Below, one piece after another: positions 1 through 10,225 of a stretch of 64,000 bases of DNA. The stretch is taken from contig NC_091142.1 in NCBI RefSeq assembly GCF_041381155.1, forward strand, positions 37,745,604-37,809,603. The letters are read 5' to 3'. The notes beneath the pieces are model-generated. The model was not told the DNA's origin, did not search any database, and saw only the letters and a program-made list of their open reading frames with translations. The stretch is from Argopecten irradians (Eukaryota; Mollusca; Bivalvia; Pectinida; Pectinidae). The stretch's first letter is position 1; every line of letters starts with the position of its first letter. A program made the translations under genes and the position numbers.

Positions 1-1
1 C

Positions 2-385
2 ATCCAATCGATCATGTCATACGCAGCGGATCGTGGCGTTAAAATAACCTGGGTAAAACTGTTAAAATATTGGGACAGTGAGAACCCAACCTACACAGCA
101 AGGGTAAATGTGGTGGAGAAAGACTACGAACTTGTCACAAATGGTTCATTCTGGCCAGAGGGTGTGTTAGTCCGCGATTGGTGGGATCGCGATGACTCGC
201 GATCACCAAAGGAAACGCGCGAACCAGAATCTAAACGGTGGAACGGAACCGAGACGAACGGTTTTGGTAATGACGAACCTGACTACGGAGACGATGACCA
301 CAGAACAGAAAAGAACAGGGACTATTACAATGATAAACGTCGTAACGTGAGTAGCTGGTATGATTACGACAATGATGTGTATTAG
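2..385 (+). CDS. LINE ORF1, C-terminal end (partial)
   Basis: An open frame enters from the window edge and stops at TAG 383-385. The first visible ATG is at 14, but the frame is open upstream of it, so this is the tail of a longer ORF1. The first part (ITWVKLLKYWDSENPTYTAR... up to FWPEGVLVRDWW) resembles the end of ORF1 proteins of bivalve and cnidarian LINEs, where a short domain ends with a W-P-x-G-V-x-x-R motif. The last ~55 residues are charged and low in complexity (Asp, Arg, Asn, Tyr), suited to RNA binding. It overlaps the ORF2 frame by 26 bases, as in LINEs where ORF2 follows ORF1 with little or no gap. The role (RNA-binding partner of the ORF2 protein) is inferred from position. 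Confidence 0.7.
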   Translation: MQSIMSYAADRGVKITWVKLLKYWDSENPTYTARVNVVEKDYELVTNGSFWPEGVLVRDWWDRDDSRSPKETREPESKRWNGTETNGFGNDEPDYGDDDHRTEKNRDYYNDKRRNVSSWYDYDNDVY

Positions 386-3300
386 ATACTGTATCAATTT
401 GTTTCTTTGTTGTATGTTCATTCTAAACTCAACTGGAATGAAACTTCAAAGTTGGAATATTCGTGGTGTCATGTACGGCACGCCATATCTTTGTGATACT
501 CTTCGCAATGTTGATATAAGTTTTATCTCTGAACATTGGCTAATGCCGGAACAGCTTGATTTTCTGAACACTATTGATACAAGTTTTAAAGCAGTTGGCA
601 GATCCGATTGTAGAATAGCGATAGAGCCAGAAAACAGATTCCGACGCGGTTTCGGAGGTGTTGCTATGTTGTGGCGTAAAGATTTGAAAGTCACTCCGCT
701 TATTGAAGATGGTAATGACAGAATTATTAGTATTTGTATAGACACTAAAAGCTCTTACGTGTACGTTATAGGTGTTCTTATGCCGTCTACTAATTTAGCT
801 CATCAGGAATTTATTGATACAGTCTTATGTTTAAATGATCTGTATGACAAGTATATTGAAATGGGTTCTGTAATAGTAATGGGTGACTTTAATGCTCATC
901 TATCAAAAAGGTGTGGCATTAAAAACCACAATGAAGCAAATGAGAGAGGTCTTGTCATAGAAAAATTTATACAAGACCACAATTTGATATCAGTTAATTC
1001 CCAAAGCTGGTCACGTGGTCCTAACTATACATACATATCTGGTGATGGCAGTCATACGTCCATGATAGACCACATACTTATAGAAAACTCGAAAGTTGAT
1101 TTGATAGATTTCTGTTGTATAAATGATGACCACTCACTTAATATATCAGACCATCGTCCAATACAACTGAACTTTCGGACGATATGCCATAAGCGTGAGA
1201 CTCAACCATTAAGTACGGCGATTAACTGGAAAAAGGTAACGAGTGAACACATCAGTAACTATCACAAACAGTTAGATATGCTATTGGATCAAATTAATAA
1301 ACCAACAGATATATCTCAACTAGCTGATATAATGAATATCGCTGCGAAATCGTCATTTCCCGTTAAACGTTACAGACATTATTTAAAGCCCTACTGGAAA
1401 TATAACAATGTGAAATCATTACATACCAATATGAGACATTTACGGTCAGTATGGATCGATGAAGGTCGTCCACGAGGGCACGCTCATAAAACGTACAGTG
1501 AATACAAAGGCACAAAGAAATTATTTCGAAATGAACTGAACCTTGCGCGCGAACAGTATGAACGGGAACAGTTCGAAAAACTAGAAAGTTTGGCAGAACT
1601 TGATATAGGAACATTCTATAAAGCTATACGAACCAAAAGGAGTATTAATAAACACTCTTCCTCGTATGAATTACTGGTAGATGGACAGATTATACGCGAC
1701 TCCGATATCTTGAGAGAAGCGTGGTATGAGCATTTTCGCGGGCTGTCTAGTCCATTAAACGAAACACATTTTGATAATTTATTCAAAAAGCAAATTGAAA
1801 GCGAGGTCGAAGATATGTATGCTAATAGTTTTAACAACACTGATGGTATTTGTGACTGCCCTATTACAGTGTTAGAGGTGAAACATGCTATGAAGTGTAT
1901 GAATACTGGAAAAGCTGGCGGGCACGATGGTATCGTACTTGAACACATCAAATATGCCAGTAATAACATGTTAGATACAATTGTTTCGTGTTTTAATGGC
2001 ATGATTGAAAGTGGGTTCTATCCTGAACATTTTAAATTTGGCATAGTAATTACACTGTTTAAAGGTGGTAATCGTGACAGATCGTTAATGGACAATTACC
2101 GGGACATAACTTTAACACCTGTCTTGCAAAAACTGGTAGAAAAGTTCCTCTATTCTAGAATTATAAAGTTATGTAATGTCATGAATTTTCCCCATAGACT
2201 TCAACAAGGTTTCCGAGAGCAATGTGGAAGTATCACTGCAGCATTTACGGTAAAGGAATCGATTTCATATTATATTGAAAAGAAATCAAAAGTTTTCGCT
2301 GCCTTTCTAGATAACCAAAAAGCTTTTAATAGTGTATGGATAAACGGTCTTTTGTACAAAATATACAATTTGGGTTTTAATGGTAAGTTTTGGAGACTTT
2401 TGCGTGACTCGTTTACTAACGTGACGTCAGCGGTACTATTTGACGGCAAACGGAGCAACTCGTATCCAATACACCAAGGGGTAGGTCAAGGTCGAGTATT
2501 CTCTGCATGGTGCTTTCTTGTAATGATAAATGATCTTGCCGTTGAAATAGATAGTCAGAACTTCGGGTTAAAAATCAAAGATATACACATACCTTGTGTA
2601 CTACTAGCAGATGACACGTTATTACTATCTGCTTCGCCTTCTCTGCTCCAAAACCAGCTAGACACAGTGTTTCTATACTCTACGAAGTGGCGTTTAAAGT
2701 ACAACTCTGCTAAAAGTTCAATTATGGTATTTGAACATTCTCGCAAATCGCATGTTAATAATAATAACCAGATATGTTGTAATCTCGGAGAAAGAGCTAT
2801 TCCGTGTGCTAACCACAAAACGTATGCCGGTATATCTTTTACGAGTAACCTACAATCCGACAACGGTATTACGGAGTCTTGCTTGAAAGGAAGGAAAACT
2901 CTCAATTCCCTTCTTGGCATTGGTATTCATGCTAATGGACTTAATCCTGTAACTAGTTTTAACATAATTAAGTCTGTCGTATACTCCAGTATGCTGTACG
3001 GATGTGAACTTTGGAATAGATATACAAAGAAATCCATCGAAGAATTAGAACTAGTACATAGATATGCCTGTCGTCGCTGTATTGGGTTACCAAAAAGGTC
3101 GTCTACACTAGTAACCACCCAATGTTTTGGTGCGTTTGATATATGGCGTGAAGTAGAGATTAAGAAAATGCTATTTTGGAATAAGTTGTGCCTGGGAAGT
3201 ATCAAATATGTATGGAAAGCGTTGTTTATTGTAAGATTATGTCAGTTCATGTTCGGAGAATGCTCAAAGGTACAAATCGGATTTATTCCAGATATATTTA

Positions 3301-3896
3301 ATATTTTGAAGAAGTTCAATATTGATTCTTTTATACCTGACTTTTTGACAAACGAATTTGTACCACCACAATATTGTTGGAAACGCTTTGTAAAAAGATT
3401 TGTAACAGATTTTTATTTTTTACATTGGAGAGACAAATTGTATAAAAAAGATGAATTAGCTAGATATGCTACAATACATAGTAATCAAGGAATCAACCCT
3501 GTACTAGAACTGAGCACAAGACAAAAATCTCACAAATGTATGTGGAATCTAGTAGATATTATGAAATATTCATTTGTGTTCGAACTTGATACTGTATTAT
3601 GCAAACTATGTGGAAAACTTAGTGTTGATATTGTGCTTCACTTTTTGCTTGAATGTCCAAAACTGTTTCAAACTCGTGACATAATGATGGATGGAGTAGT
3701 GAACGCTATTGAGGTTCCCTCTTATATTTTGTTTGCAAATTTAAATGACAAAAACCAATGTAACTTCTTATTGGGAGATCGTTCCTGTGTGCAACTGCAT
3801 GAGTATGAATGGGAAAATCTAATGGTGAATATGTCTGTAAATGTCCAGGAAATGCTGAAGGAAATGAACACAATTCTTGACTTTTCTGTATCTTAA
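360..3896 (+). CDS. LINE ORF2: APE-type endonuclease and reverse transcriptase, full-length frame
   Basis: An uninterrupted frame of 1178 codons from the ATG at 360. The conserved protein begins at Met27 (438), so 438 may be the true start; the earlier start overlaps ORF1. Endonuclease domain ~27-270: WNIRG with Asn33, SEHW with Glu58, GDFNAH at 175-180, a TxxIDHIL block, and SDHRP at 263-267. Reverse transcriptase ~500-800: GKAGGHDGI, NYRDITLTPVLQK, motif A AAFLDNQKAFNSV with catalytic Asp651, QGVGQG, and LADD with Asp751/Asp752. C-terminal knuckle CX2CX9HX4C: Cys1081, Cys1084, His1094, Cys1099. The product would nick DNA and copy the element RNA into the target. Oddities: LADD instead of F/YADD, KAFN instead of KAFD, NYRD instead of NYRP, and Arg after QGVGQG. 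The frame is intact, but these changes at usually conserved positions leave its activity in doubt. Confidence 0.93.
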   Translation: MITTMMCIRYCINLFLCCMFILNSTGMKLQSWNIRGVMYGTPYLCDTLRNVDISFISEHWLMPEQLDFLNTIDTSFKAVGRSDCRIAIEPENRFRRGFGGVAMLWRKDLKVTPLIEDGNDRIISICIDTKSSYVYVIGVLMPSTNLAHQEFIDTVLCLNDLYDKYIEMGSVIVMGDFNAHLSKRCGIKNHNEANERGLVIEKFIQDHNLISVNSQSWSRGPNYTYISGDGSHTSMIDHILIENSKVDLIDFCCINDDHSLNISDHRPIQLNFRTICHKRETQPLSTAINWKKVTSEHISNYHKQLDMLLDQINKPTDISQLADIMNIAAKSSFPVKRYRHYLKPYWKYNNVKSLHTNMRHLRSVWIDEGRPRGHAHKTYSEYKGTKKLFRNELNLAREQYEREQFEKLESLAELDIGTFYKAIRTKRSINKHSSSYELLVDGQIIRDSDILREAWYEHFRGLSSPLNETHFDNLFKKQIESEVEDMYANSFNNTDGICDCPITVLEVKHAMKCMNTGKAGGHDGIVLEHIKYASNNMLDTIVSCFNGMIESGFYPEHFKFGIVITLFKGGNRDRSLMDNYRDITLTPVLQKLVEKFLYSRIIKLCNVMNFPHRLQQGFREQCGSITAAFTVKESISYYIEKKSKVFAAFLDNQKAFNSVWINGLLYKIYNLGFNGKFWRLLRDSFTNVTSAVLFDGKRSNSYPIHQGVGQGRVFSAWCFLVMINDLAVEIDSQNFGLKIKDIHIPCVLLADDTLLLSASPSLLQNQLDTVFLYSTKWRLKYNSAKSSIMVFEHSRKSHVNNNNQICCNLGERAIPCANHKTYAGISFTSNLQSDNGITESCLKGRKTLNSLLGIGIHANGLNPVTSFNIIKSVVYSSMLYGCELWNRYTKKSIEELELVHRYACRRCIGLPKRSSTLVTTQCFGAFDIWREVEIKKMLFWNKLCLGSIKYVWKALFIVRLCQFMFGECSKVQIGFIPDIFNILKKFNIDSFIPDFLTNEFVPPQYCWKRFVKRFVTDFYFLHWRDKLYKKDELARYATIHSNQGINPVLELSTRQKSHKCMWNLVDIMKYSFVFELDTVLCKLCGKLSVDIVLHFLLECPKLFQTRDIMMDGVVNAIEVPSYILFANLNDKNQCNFLLGDRSCVQLHEYEWENLMVNMSVNVQEMLKEMNTILDFSVS

Positions 3897-3992
3897 TGTA
3901 TTATTTATCATGTAAATATATGTACTGTAATATGTAAATTGATATATATTGTTTGATTGACATAATCTCTTATAAAAAGAGGAAATAAAGAA

Positions 3993-4020
<28 letters not shown>
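3993..4020 (+). repeat. (TGTC)7 tail of the LINE
   Basis: Seven perfect TGTC units end exactly where the minus-strand LINE resumes. Short tandem tails are common at the 3' ends of APE-type LINEs and arise during target-primed reverse transcription. I read this as the 3' terminus of the element rather than an independent microsatellite. Confidence 0.85.
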
Positions 4021-4023
<3 letters not shown>

Positions 4024-5117
4024 GAGTTTAATTTATTCAGTAAACGGTTGTGCGGAACTGTATCAAAAGCTTTCTGATAATCCATGTATATACAATCGAC
4101 TACGTCACCTTTATCTAAAGCAGTTGTCCATTTATCCAAAACTTCTAAAAGTTGTAATGTTGTTGATCTACCTGATAAGAAACCGTATTGTTTGTTGGAG
4201 AAGTACTTGTTTTTCCTCATAAATGTTACTATATGATCCCTTATTAGAGTTTCTAGTGTTTTACAAACAACTGACGTGAGACTTACAGGCCTATAGTTTC
4301 CCGGTTCACACTTATCTCCTTTTTTGAAAATGGCACACACTCGAGCCCTTTTCCAATCATCCGGGGAGAGTTCCTGTTGAAATTGATTGGTTGAATAACT
4401 TCGTTATTGGATATGATATTGTACCAGAGGTGTTTTTCAGGAACATCGGGTGGAGTTCGTCTAGTCCGGGGGATTTATCCGGTTTGAGATTTTTTAGGAT
4501 CTTTGATACAGCTTCTTGTTCTATATTCATTTGTGACATCTCTTCGGCGACTTCTCTTATGTACAGATGAGGGGTCGTGTCCGATTCCTGTATGAATACA
4601 CTGCTAAAAAACCGACATAACACTTCAGCTTTTCCCTTATTTGATGTAACTTTAGTTGAAGTTTTGTCCGCTGGTTTTGCATATAGTTCTCCAATCTCTG
4701 ATTTCGACGTAGATTTAGATTTTATATAATTCCAAATTGCTTTTGGATCCGACTTTGCCTTTATCGCTATATTGTGCTCATATTCTTTCCTCAATCTGCG
4801 TGTTAATTTCCTTACTTTATTTCTGACCCTATTGTATTCCTTTCTCACGTTCATATCCTTTGTAGTTGCAGCCTTCCTTGATAACGAATGCTTCTTTTTT
4901 ATGGCTTCAAGTGTTGTTGTATCTGCTGGGAAACTATGCTTGTTGTTCCGACCTATTTTAATGATTTTTGTAGGGACATGGCTTTCTTCTATTTCTTTGA
5001 CCACCTTTTTGAAAGTGTTCCAATTCTCGTTGATGTTGTTAGAGTTCATAATTATTTCGTCCCAGTTGGTATCACTTATCTCCTCGTTTATCCTTTCATA
5101 ATTGGCATTTTTATAAA
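4021..5117 (-). pseudogene. Second LINE, reverse transcriptase fragment, frameshifted and truncated at both ends
   Basis: Read right to left: the linker between endonuclease and reverse transcriptase (KNANYERINEEISDTNW...), then the finger region (LKPDKSPGLDELHPMFLK), a frameshift, then CAIFKKGDKCEPGNYRPVSL and motif A (YMDYQKAFDTVPHNRLL with its catalytic Asp). The frame breaks near 4357-4368, where TGA ends the first frame; a one-base shift restores the expected D-W-K-R-A-R-V-C reading. The 3' side stops at 4021 inside the codon that would give Tyr after NKLNS, at the (TGTC)7 tail of the first LINE. The 5' side stops at 5117, at the edge of the duplicated unit, so the endonuclease is missing. 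Type: CR1/Jockey-like by motif A and the RPVSLT block. Confidence 0.9.
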
Positions 5118-5286
5118 TGTTGGGAGCGGACGCCAAATAAACAACTACAACATACATGTGTGTACTACACCAGAACGAGGCTTTATTTATTCACGTGACC
5201 ACTAAACGGGTACATACTATAATCAGGACTTATCCCGACGATCCAATACATAACAAAACTGTTATCTGTCTTTGCAGTCAGAATTG

Positions 5287-5294
5287 TGACGTCA
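5287..5294. promoter_or_regulatory. Perfect CRE palindrome TGACGTCA
   Basis: An eight-base palindrome matching the CREB/ATF consensus, 170 bases inside the duplicated unit; the copy-B equivalent is 54730-54737. No gene is adjacent, so function is unproven. Confidence 0.35.
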
Positions 5295-5997
5295 TCAATA
5301 TGTAAGCGAGCAAGGGAATATGCAAGCATGACGTGAAAGTGTATGTAGTAACGTCGCTTAGGGAATTTTCTAGCATATCATTTGGATACAAAATATTGAA
5401 GAGATCAATGGCTTTCATCAAAAAATTAGATATTATTTAAAAGATAGAATATTGAAAATTTCTTTGATGTGATGTTGGAACAACAAATGTAGTTTCGGAT
5501 GAAAAGCACAGTATGAATTCGCATTTTTAGGGATTAGAAGAACCCTGTATCAACCCGTTACGGGAAATACGAGTGATACGTGTTGTTATCTATGTAAAAG
5601 GCAAATGTGTTGTCAACGCTTTTCTACCTTTCTAACATAGACAACAGACGCCATGAATGCTCTACCAGTTTTAAGTCATAACGAGATATAAAAATGCATT
5701 GAATGTAAATACACGATCTATCATTGGAAAGGATACTTTGTCGATCGCTTCATTAGCTAACCAACGAACCACGAGTTGTTTGGTTTGAGATATGTATTTA
5801 CATCCCGATGATATCTGACCAACCGCTCCAAACCTGTAACTCATTATTTCGTCGTATCAACAACAAAAGAGTTCCAATGCGGTAAACAAACCTAGATATC
5901 GACTTATTTCATAATCTTCTGTTGTTTTTCTGAACTATCAGATATTTTTGTCGGCTCTCATTATACTGTTGTGAACACCAAACCTCCGGAAGCGGAA

Positions 5998-6005
5998 TGA
6001 CGTCA
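5998..6005. promoter_or_regulatory. Perfect CRE palindrome TGACGTCA
   Basis: Second CRE-type palindrome of the unit, in a locally GC-rich stretch (5983-6056) bounded by short inverted arms; the copy-B equivalent is 55441-55448. Regulatory use is inferred from the motif only. Confidence 0.35.
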
Positions 6006-6299
6006 CTCCCGTATGACGAGGTCACATGGCGCCACCCCATCCGAGGGGCTTCCGAGTCTGACAAATCTACGACTGAACCCTATACGTATCATAACGTGAT
6101 TATCTCATGTTATTTATTGCATTCTGTGCTCATAACATTTGTAAGATTATTCTTGTGAACAAGTCACCGCCATTCACTACAATACAATGCATGAGTTGCC
6201 ATTTCTTTGTTTAAAGTTACGTATTTATCATGTCCTGATTTACAGCTTTACTGGGAAAAGTTAAGTGCCCTATTCAAGTACAATATCTTCTTTCGATAA

Positions 6300-6456
6300 G
6301 GTCACGGGGTTATTTAACCGTTCGCAGCTCCTCCTGACGGTGATAAGGTTACTTAACAAGTACACTGGCAAACCGTTCGCAGCTTCCCCTGATGGTGGTG
6401 AGGTTATGCCCCATTATACCAATACATTGCTCACAGCTCCCCCTGTCGGAGGTTAA
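6300..6456. repeat. Three imperfect direct repeats of ~65 bp
   Basis: The motif CCGTTCGCAGCTCCTCCTGA followed by (C/T)GG-TGA(T/G)(A/G)AGGTTA occurs at about 6319 and 6377, with a more diverged copy at about 6430 (CTCACAGCTCCCCCTGTCGG). Short frames over this stretch come from the repeat and show no family resemblance. The same is present at 55743-55899. Confidence 0.6.
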
Positions 6457-7140
6457 AGAAAACTGCTATTTATCCTATTGGCGGCGAGAGGCTTGTTTCA
6501 CATCAGCGAGACAACTGACGCTGATTACAGGCAATTTGTCACACTTTGTCCACACGCCACACAAATCTGGGCCTCTCTGATAGTTCGCTTTATTAGACCT
6601 TGCCATGTGTTTTCTTTTAGTAAATCACAGAGACAGATACTTTGTGCAAAGATCATTCAACTTTTGTTTTGAATTTCAGCAGTTAAAATGCCACCATCTG
6701 TCAAATTGTAGATTTTGTTTAGCATGTTGTGTAACACCGACTAAGTATATTGCGCTGTAATAATACCAGAAGCTGGAAAACGTATCAACTACGTAAACTC
6801 TTAAAATACATGATATCATTTGTAGTTTAATACATGAATAATGACTCTCGTTATCAGCCTGGTAACGATTTGTGGTACGCATAAAATCAAATACCAACAT
6901 AATTATTAAAATACATACATAATTTATTTGTATATGAATCCCTTTTCACTGGAATGGGAGCAACGGATGTGTATTAACATCTTAATTGGTTTTCATTTCC
7001 TTGATACATAAATTGTATTGTACATTGTGCGTATATATCGTACACCAGGAGATATGTATCGTATGTCGCTTAGTTTGTATCGTATCCCATAGGTATTAAA
7101 ATATATGCAATATAATAAAAAATCTAGAACTCTAAGCCAA
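6457..7140. other. Non-coding stretch of the duplicated unit
   Basis: AT-rich sequence between the ~65-bp repeats and the 20-bp array. The frames here are under 75 codons and are not recognisable. Nothing else is seen. Confidence 0.5.
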
Positions 7141-8177
7141 TAACTGTCCGTTATAACTTAAACCTGCCCGCTGTAACTAAAAACTGTCCGCTAAAACTTA
7201 AACCTGCCCGCTGTAACTAAAAACTGTCCGCTAAAACTTAAACCTGCCCGCTGTAACTAATACCTGACCGCTGTAACTAATACCTGACCGCTGTAACTAA
7301 ACACTGTCCGCTATAACTAATACCTGCCCGCTATAACTAATACATGTCCGCTGTAACTAAAACCTACCCGCTGTAACTAATACCTGTCCGCTATAACTAA
7401 TACCTGCCCGCTATAACTAAACACTGTCCGCTATAACTAATACCTGCCCGCTATAACTAGTACCGGCCCGCTGTAACTAATACCTGCACGCTGTAATTAA
7501 TGTAGTAACTGTCTGCTATAACTAATACCTGCCCGCTGTTACTAATACCTGTCCGCTATAACTAATACCTGCCTGCGGTAACTAGTACCTGCCCACTGTA
7601 ACTAATACCTGTCCGCTATAACTAATACCTGTCCGCTATAACTAGTACCTGCCCGCTGTAACTAATACATGCACGCTGTAATTAATGTAGTAACTGTCTG
7701 CTATAACTAATACCTGCTCGCTGTTACTAATACCTGTCCGCTATAACTAATACCTGCCCGCTATAACTAGTACCTGCCCGCTGTAACTAATACCTGCACG
7801 CTGTAATTAATGTAGTAACTGTCTGCTATAACTAGTACCTGCCCGCTGTTACTAATACCTGTCCGCTATAGCTAATACCTGCCTGCTATAACTAGTACCT
7901 GCCCGCTGTAACTAATACCTGTCCGCTATAACTAAACACTGTCCGCTATAACTAATACCTGCCCGCTATAACTAATACCTGCCCGCTATAACTAAACACT
8001 GTCCGCTATAACAAATACCTGCCCGCTTTAACTAGTACCTGCCCGCTGTAACTAATACCTGTACGCTGTAATTAATGTAGTAACTGTCCGCTATAACTAG
8101 TACCTGTCCGCTGTAACTAATACATGCACGCTGTAATTAATGTAGTAACTGTCCGTTATAACTTATACCTGCCCGCT
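7141..8177. repeat. Tandem array of a 20-bp repeat, copy A
   Basis: About 50 units of the form TACCTG(C/T)CCGCT(A/G)TAACTAA fill this interval. Longer variant units containing GTAATTAATGTAGTAACTG recur five times and mark a loose higher-order organisation. The matching array in copy B is 431 bp longer and has seven of these marker units. There is no coding potential; the unit carries frequent TAA in all settings. Confidence 0.95.
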
Positions 8178-9039
8178 ACCCTTTATATGAGATTAAGACA
8201 ACCACATGTCTGCCATTTACGTTTCCATGGTAATTTTTGATAAAGTATGGAATGAGTCTATAGATATTCATATAGTTAATCACTTGACCAAATTGAACAG
8301 AAACGTAATGGGTTTATGACCGTTTTAGACAACTTGTGTATAGTGACCACCTGGTTATCATGGCAACCAAATTTTCAACAACTGCTGCCTAGTTTCATTG
8401 AAATTGACCCAATAGTTTAGGAATTCTCCGGACAAACATTTTTTCTACTAACGGACAGATCGACACGCTGGTTTCAATATAACCCCCTAACTACGTATCC
8501 ATTAATCTATTCTAATTCTGAAGTGATATGTATTTTCTACCACTGGAGCTAACCATAATATTCTTTTTTGTCAATGATTCTACATGTCTCACTTTTCACT
8601 AACATTGAAACATTCTTTTGTTCTGATATTAATATCCATGTAAGTGACTACACCAGCGCCTGGCCAGAAGTATCAATAACCGAGAGAGTTTATACAGTAG
8701 TCTGATTATACCGCCTCACTTCATTGCTGTCCGCTCTCTATTAGTGTCACTTAGATTACAACAGGAATCTACCACTACGCCGACCAGCACCGCCACCCTC
8801 CCCCCACCAGTCTACAGACACACGCAGTTATTACCGATGATGAACACTTTACAAGGATTTCACGCTCCGACACTCCTACTGATTCAGTAAACGGTTTTTA
8901 CATGACAATATACCGAAACCTTTCCCGCCATTGATTCCTGATCCGACTGTCACTATTGTAGTAATTATCCTCCTCCTACATTGTACAGGGAGGCGAACAC
9001 TTGTCATCGGGGACAGGGGTTAAATACACCATAGCATTA
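8178..9039. other. Non-coding stretch with a probable bivalve core-repeat remnant
   Basis: The segment 8330-8500 (TAGTTTCATTGAAATTGACC, a TAGTTTAGGA block, then ACGGACAGATCGAC and TTTCAATATAACCCCC) resembles the end of the core-repeat elements widespread in bivalve genomes. The rest (8500-9039) has a GC-richer part near 8740-8820 but no recognisable exon. Confidence 0.45.
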
Positions 9040-10225
9040 ACTGTGGTAGGGTGCGTCAATGTCTTCATAGAGATACCAATACCTTGTACCTTAATATATA
9101 CTCAGTATCATATCAACTGTGGAACAGTGTGTCAATGTTTTCATAGAAATGTCAATATCTTCTGTTGAACATTGTATCAATGCTTTATATAGAGATGTCA
9201 ATATCTTAAATATATATTCTGAAGCACACTGTTGAACGTTGTATCAATGCTTTCATTGAGATGTCAATGTCTTAAATATATATGTGTCTATATTACCATT
9301 GAGATGTCAATATCTTAAATATATTCTAAAGCAAATTGTTGAACATTGTATCAATGTTTTCATAAAGATGTCAATATTTTACATATATTCTTAAGCAAAT
9401 TGTTGAACATTATATAAATGTTTTCATAGAGATGTCAATATCTTAAGTATATATTCTAAAGCTAACTGTTGAACATTGTATCAATGCTTTCATAGAGATG
9501 TCAATATCTTAAATATATATTCTAAAGCAAACTGTTGAACATTGTATCAATGCTTTCATAGAGATGTCAATATCTTAAATATATATTCTAAAGCAAATTG
9601 TTGAACATTGTATCAATGTTTTCATAAAAATGTCAATATTTTACATACATTCTGAAGCAAATTGTTGAACATTATATAAATGTTTTCATAGAGATGTCAA
9701 TATCTTAAATATATATTCTAAAGCTAACTGTTGAACATTGTATCAATGCTTTCATTGAGATGTCAATATCTTAAATATATATTCTAAAGCAAATTGTTGA
9801 ACCTTGTCTCAATGTTGATATAGCGATGTCAATATCTTTCATATATTCTGAAGCAAGTTTTAAACAATATATCAATGTTTTCATAGAGATGTCAATATCT
9901 TAAATATATTCTGAAGCAAACTGTTGAACATTGTATCAATGTAAATATAGAGATGTCAATATGTTATATATATTCTGAAACAAACTATCGAACAATGTGT
10001 TAATATCCCTGAGATTTCAACATCTCAAATACATTCTGAAATAAACTGTGGTACAGGATGACTATGTTATCATAGGGATATCAATATCGTAAAATATATT
10101 CAGTTGTCAACTTTGGAACATTGTGTCAATATTATCATTGGAATGTCAATATCTTAAATATATTCTGTTATTAACTTTGTAATATTGTGTCAATGTTACC
10201 ATTGAGATATCAATATCTTAAATAT
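9040..10225. repeat. Tandem array of a ~66-bp repeat, copy A
   Basis: About 17 diverged units carry GTTGAACATTGTATCAATG, TTTCATAGAGATGTCAATAT and CTTAAATATATATTCTAAAG in order. Units vary by small indels and by TCTAAAGC/TCTGAAGC. A ~420-bp segment interrupts the array and three more decayed units follow at 10646-10804. The copy-B array is 28 bp shorter overall. Confidence 0.9.

Larger units (their letters stand above)
1..4020 (+). mobile_element. LINE (non-LTR retrotransposon), 3' portion, nested in another LINE
   Basis: The element runs in from the left window edge and ends in a (TGTC)7 tail at 3993-4020. Order: end of ORF1, ORF2 with endonuclease, reverse transcriptase and C-terminal CCHC knuckle, a ~95-bp 3' UTR with an AATAAA signal near 3984, then the tail. 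Immediately to the right a minus-strand LINE resumes in the middle of its reverse transcriptase domain, so this copy inserted into that older element. The 5' end and any target duplication lie outside the window. Endonuclease plus a CCHC end places it in the APE-type LINEs; I do not assign a clade. Confidence 0.9.
5118..6260. other. Left part of the duplicated unit, LTR-like start
   Basis: No gene is visible. The sequence starts with TG and, within 90 bases, contains an AGGCTTTATTTATTCACGTG stretch with an A/T-rich signal and an E-box. Two perfect TGACGTCA palindromes follow (5287-5294 and 5998-6005). An imperfect inverted repeat (CTCCGGAAGC near 5984 with GCTTCCGAG at 6048-6056) encloses the second. 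A TG start and a promoter-like makeup recall an LTR, but I found no second copy of this end to the right within 14104-54560, and no primer-binding site that I can defend. Confidence 0.4.

Noticed and set aside
3992-4222. Plus-strand frame of 76 codons starting in the TGTC tail
   Set aside because: Shadow of the microsatellite and of the minus-strand LINE.
4772-5205. Plus-strand frames of 105-109 codons
   Set aside because: Antisense shadows of the minus-strand LINE coding sequence.
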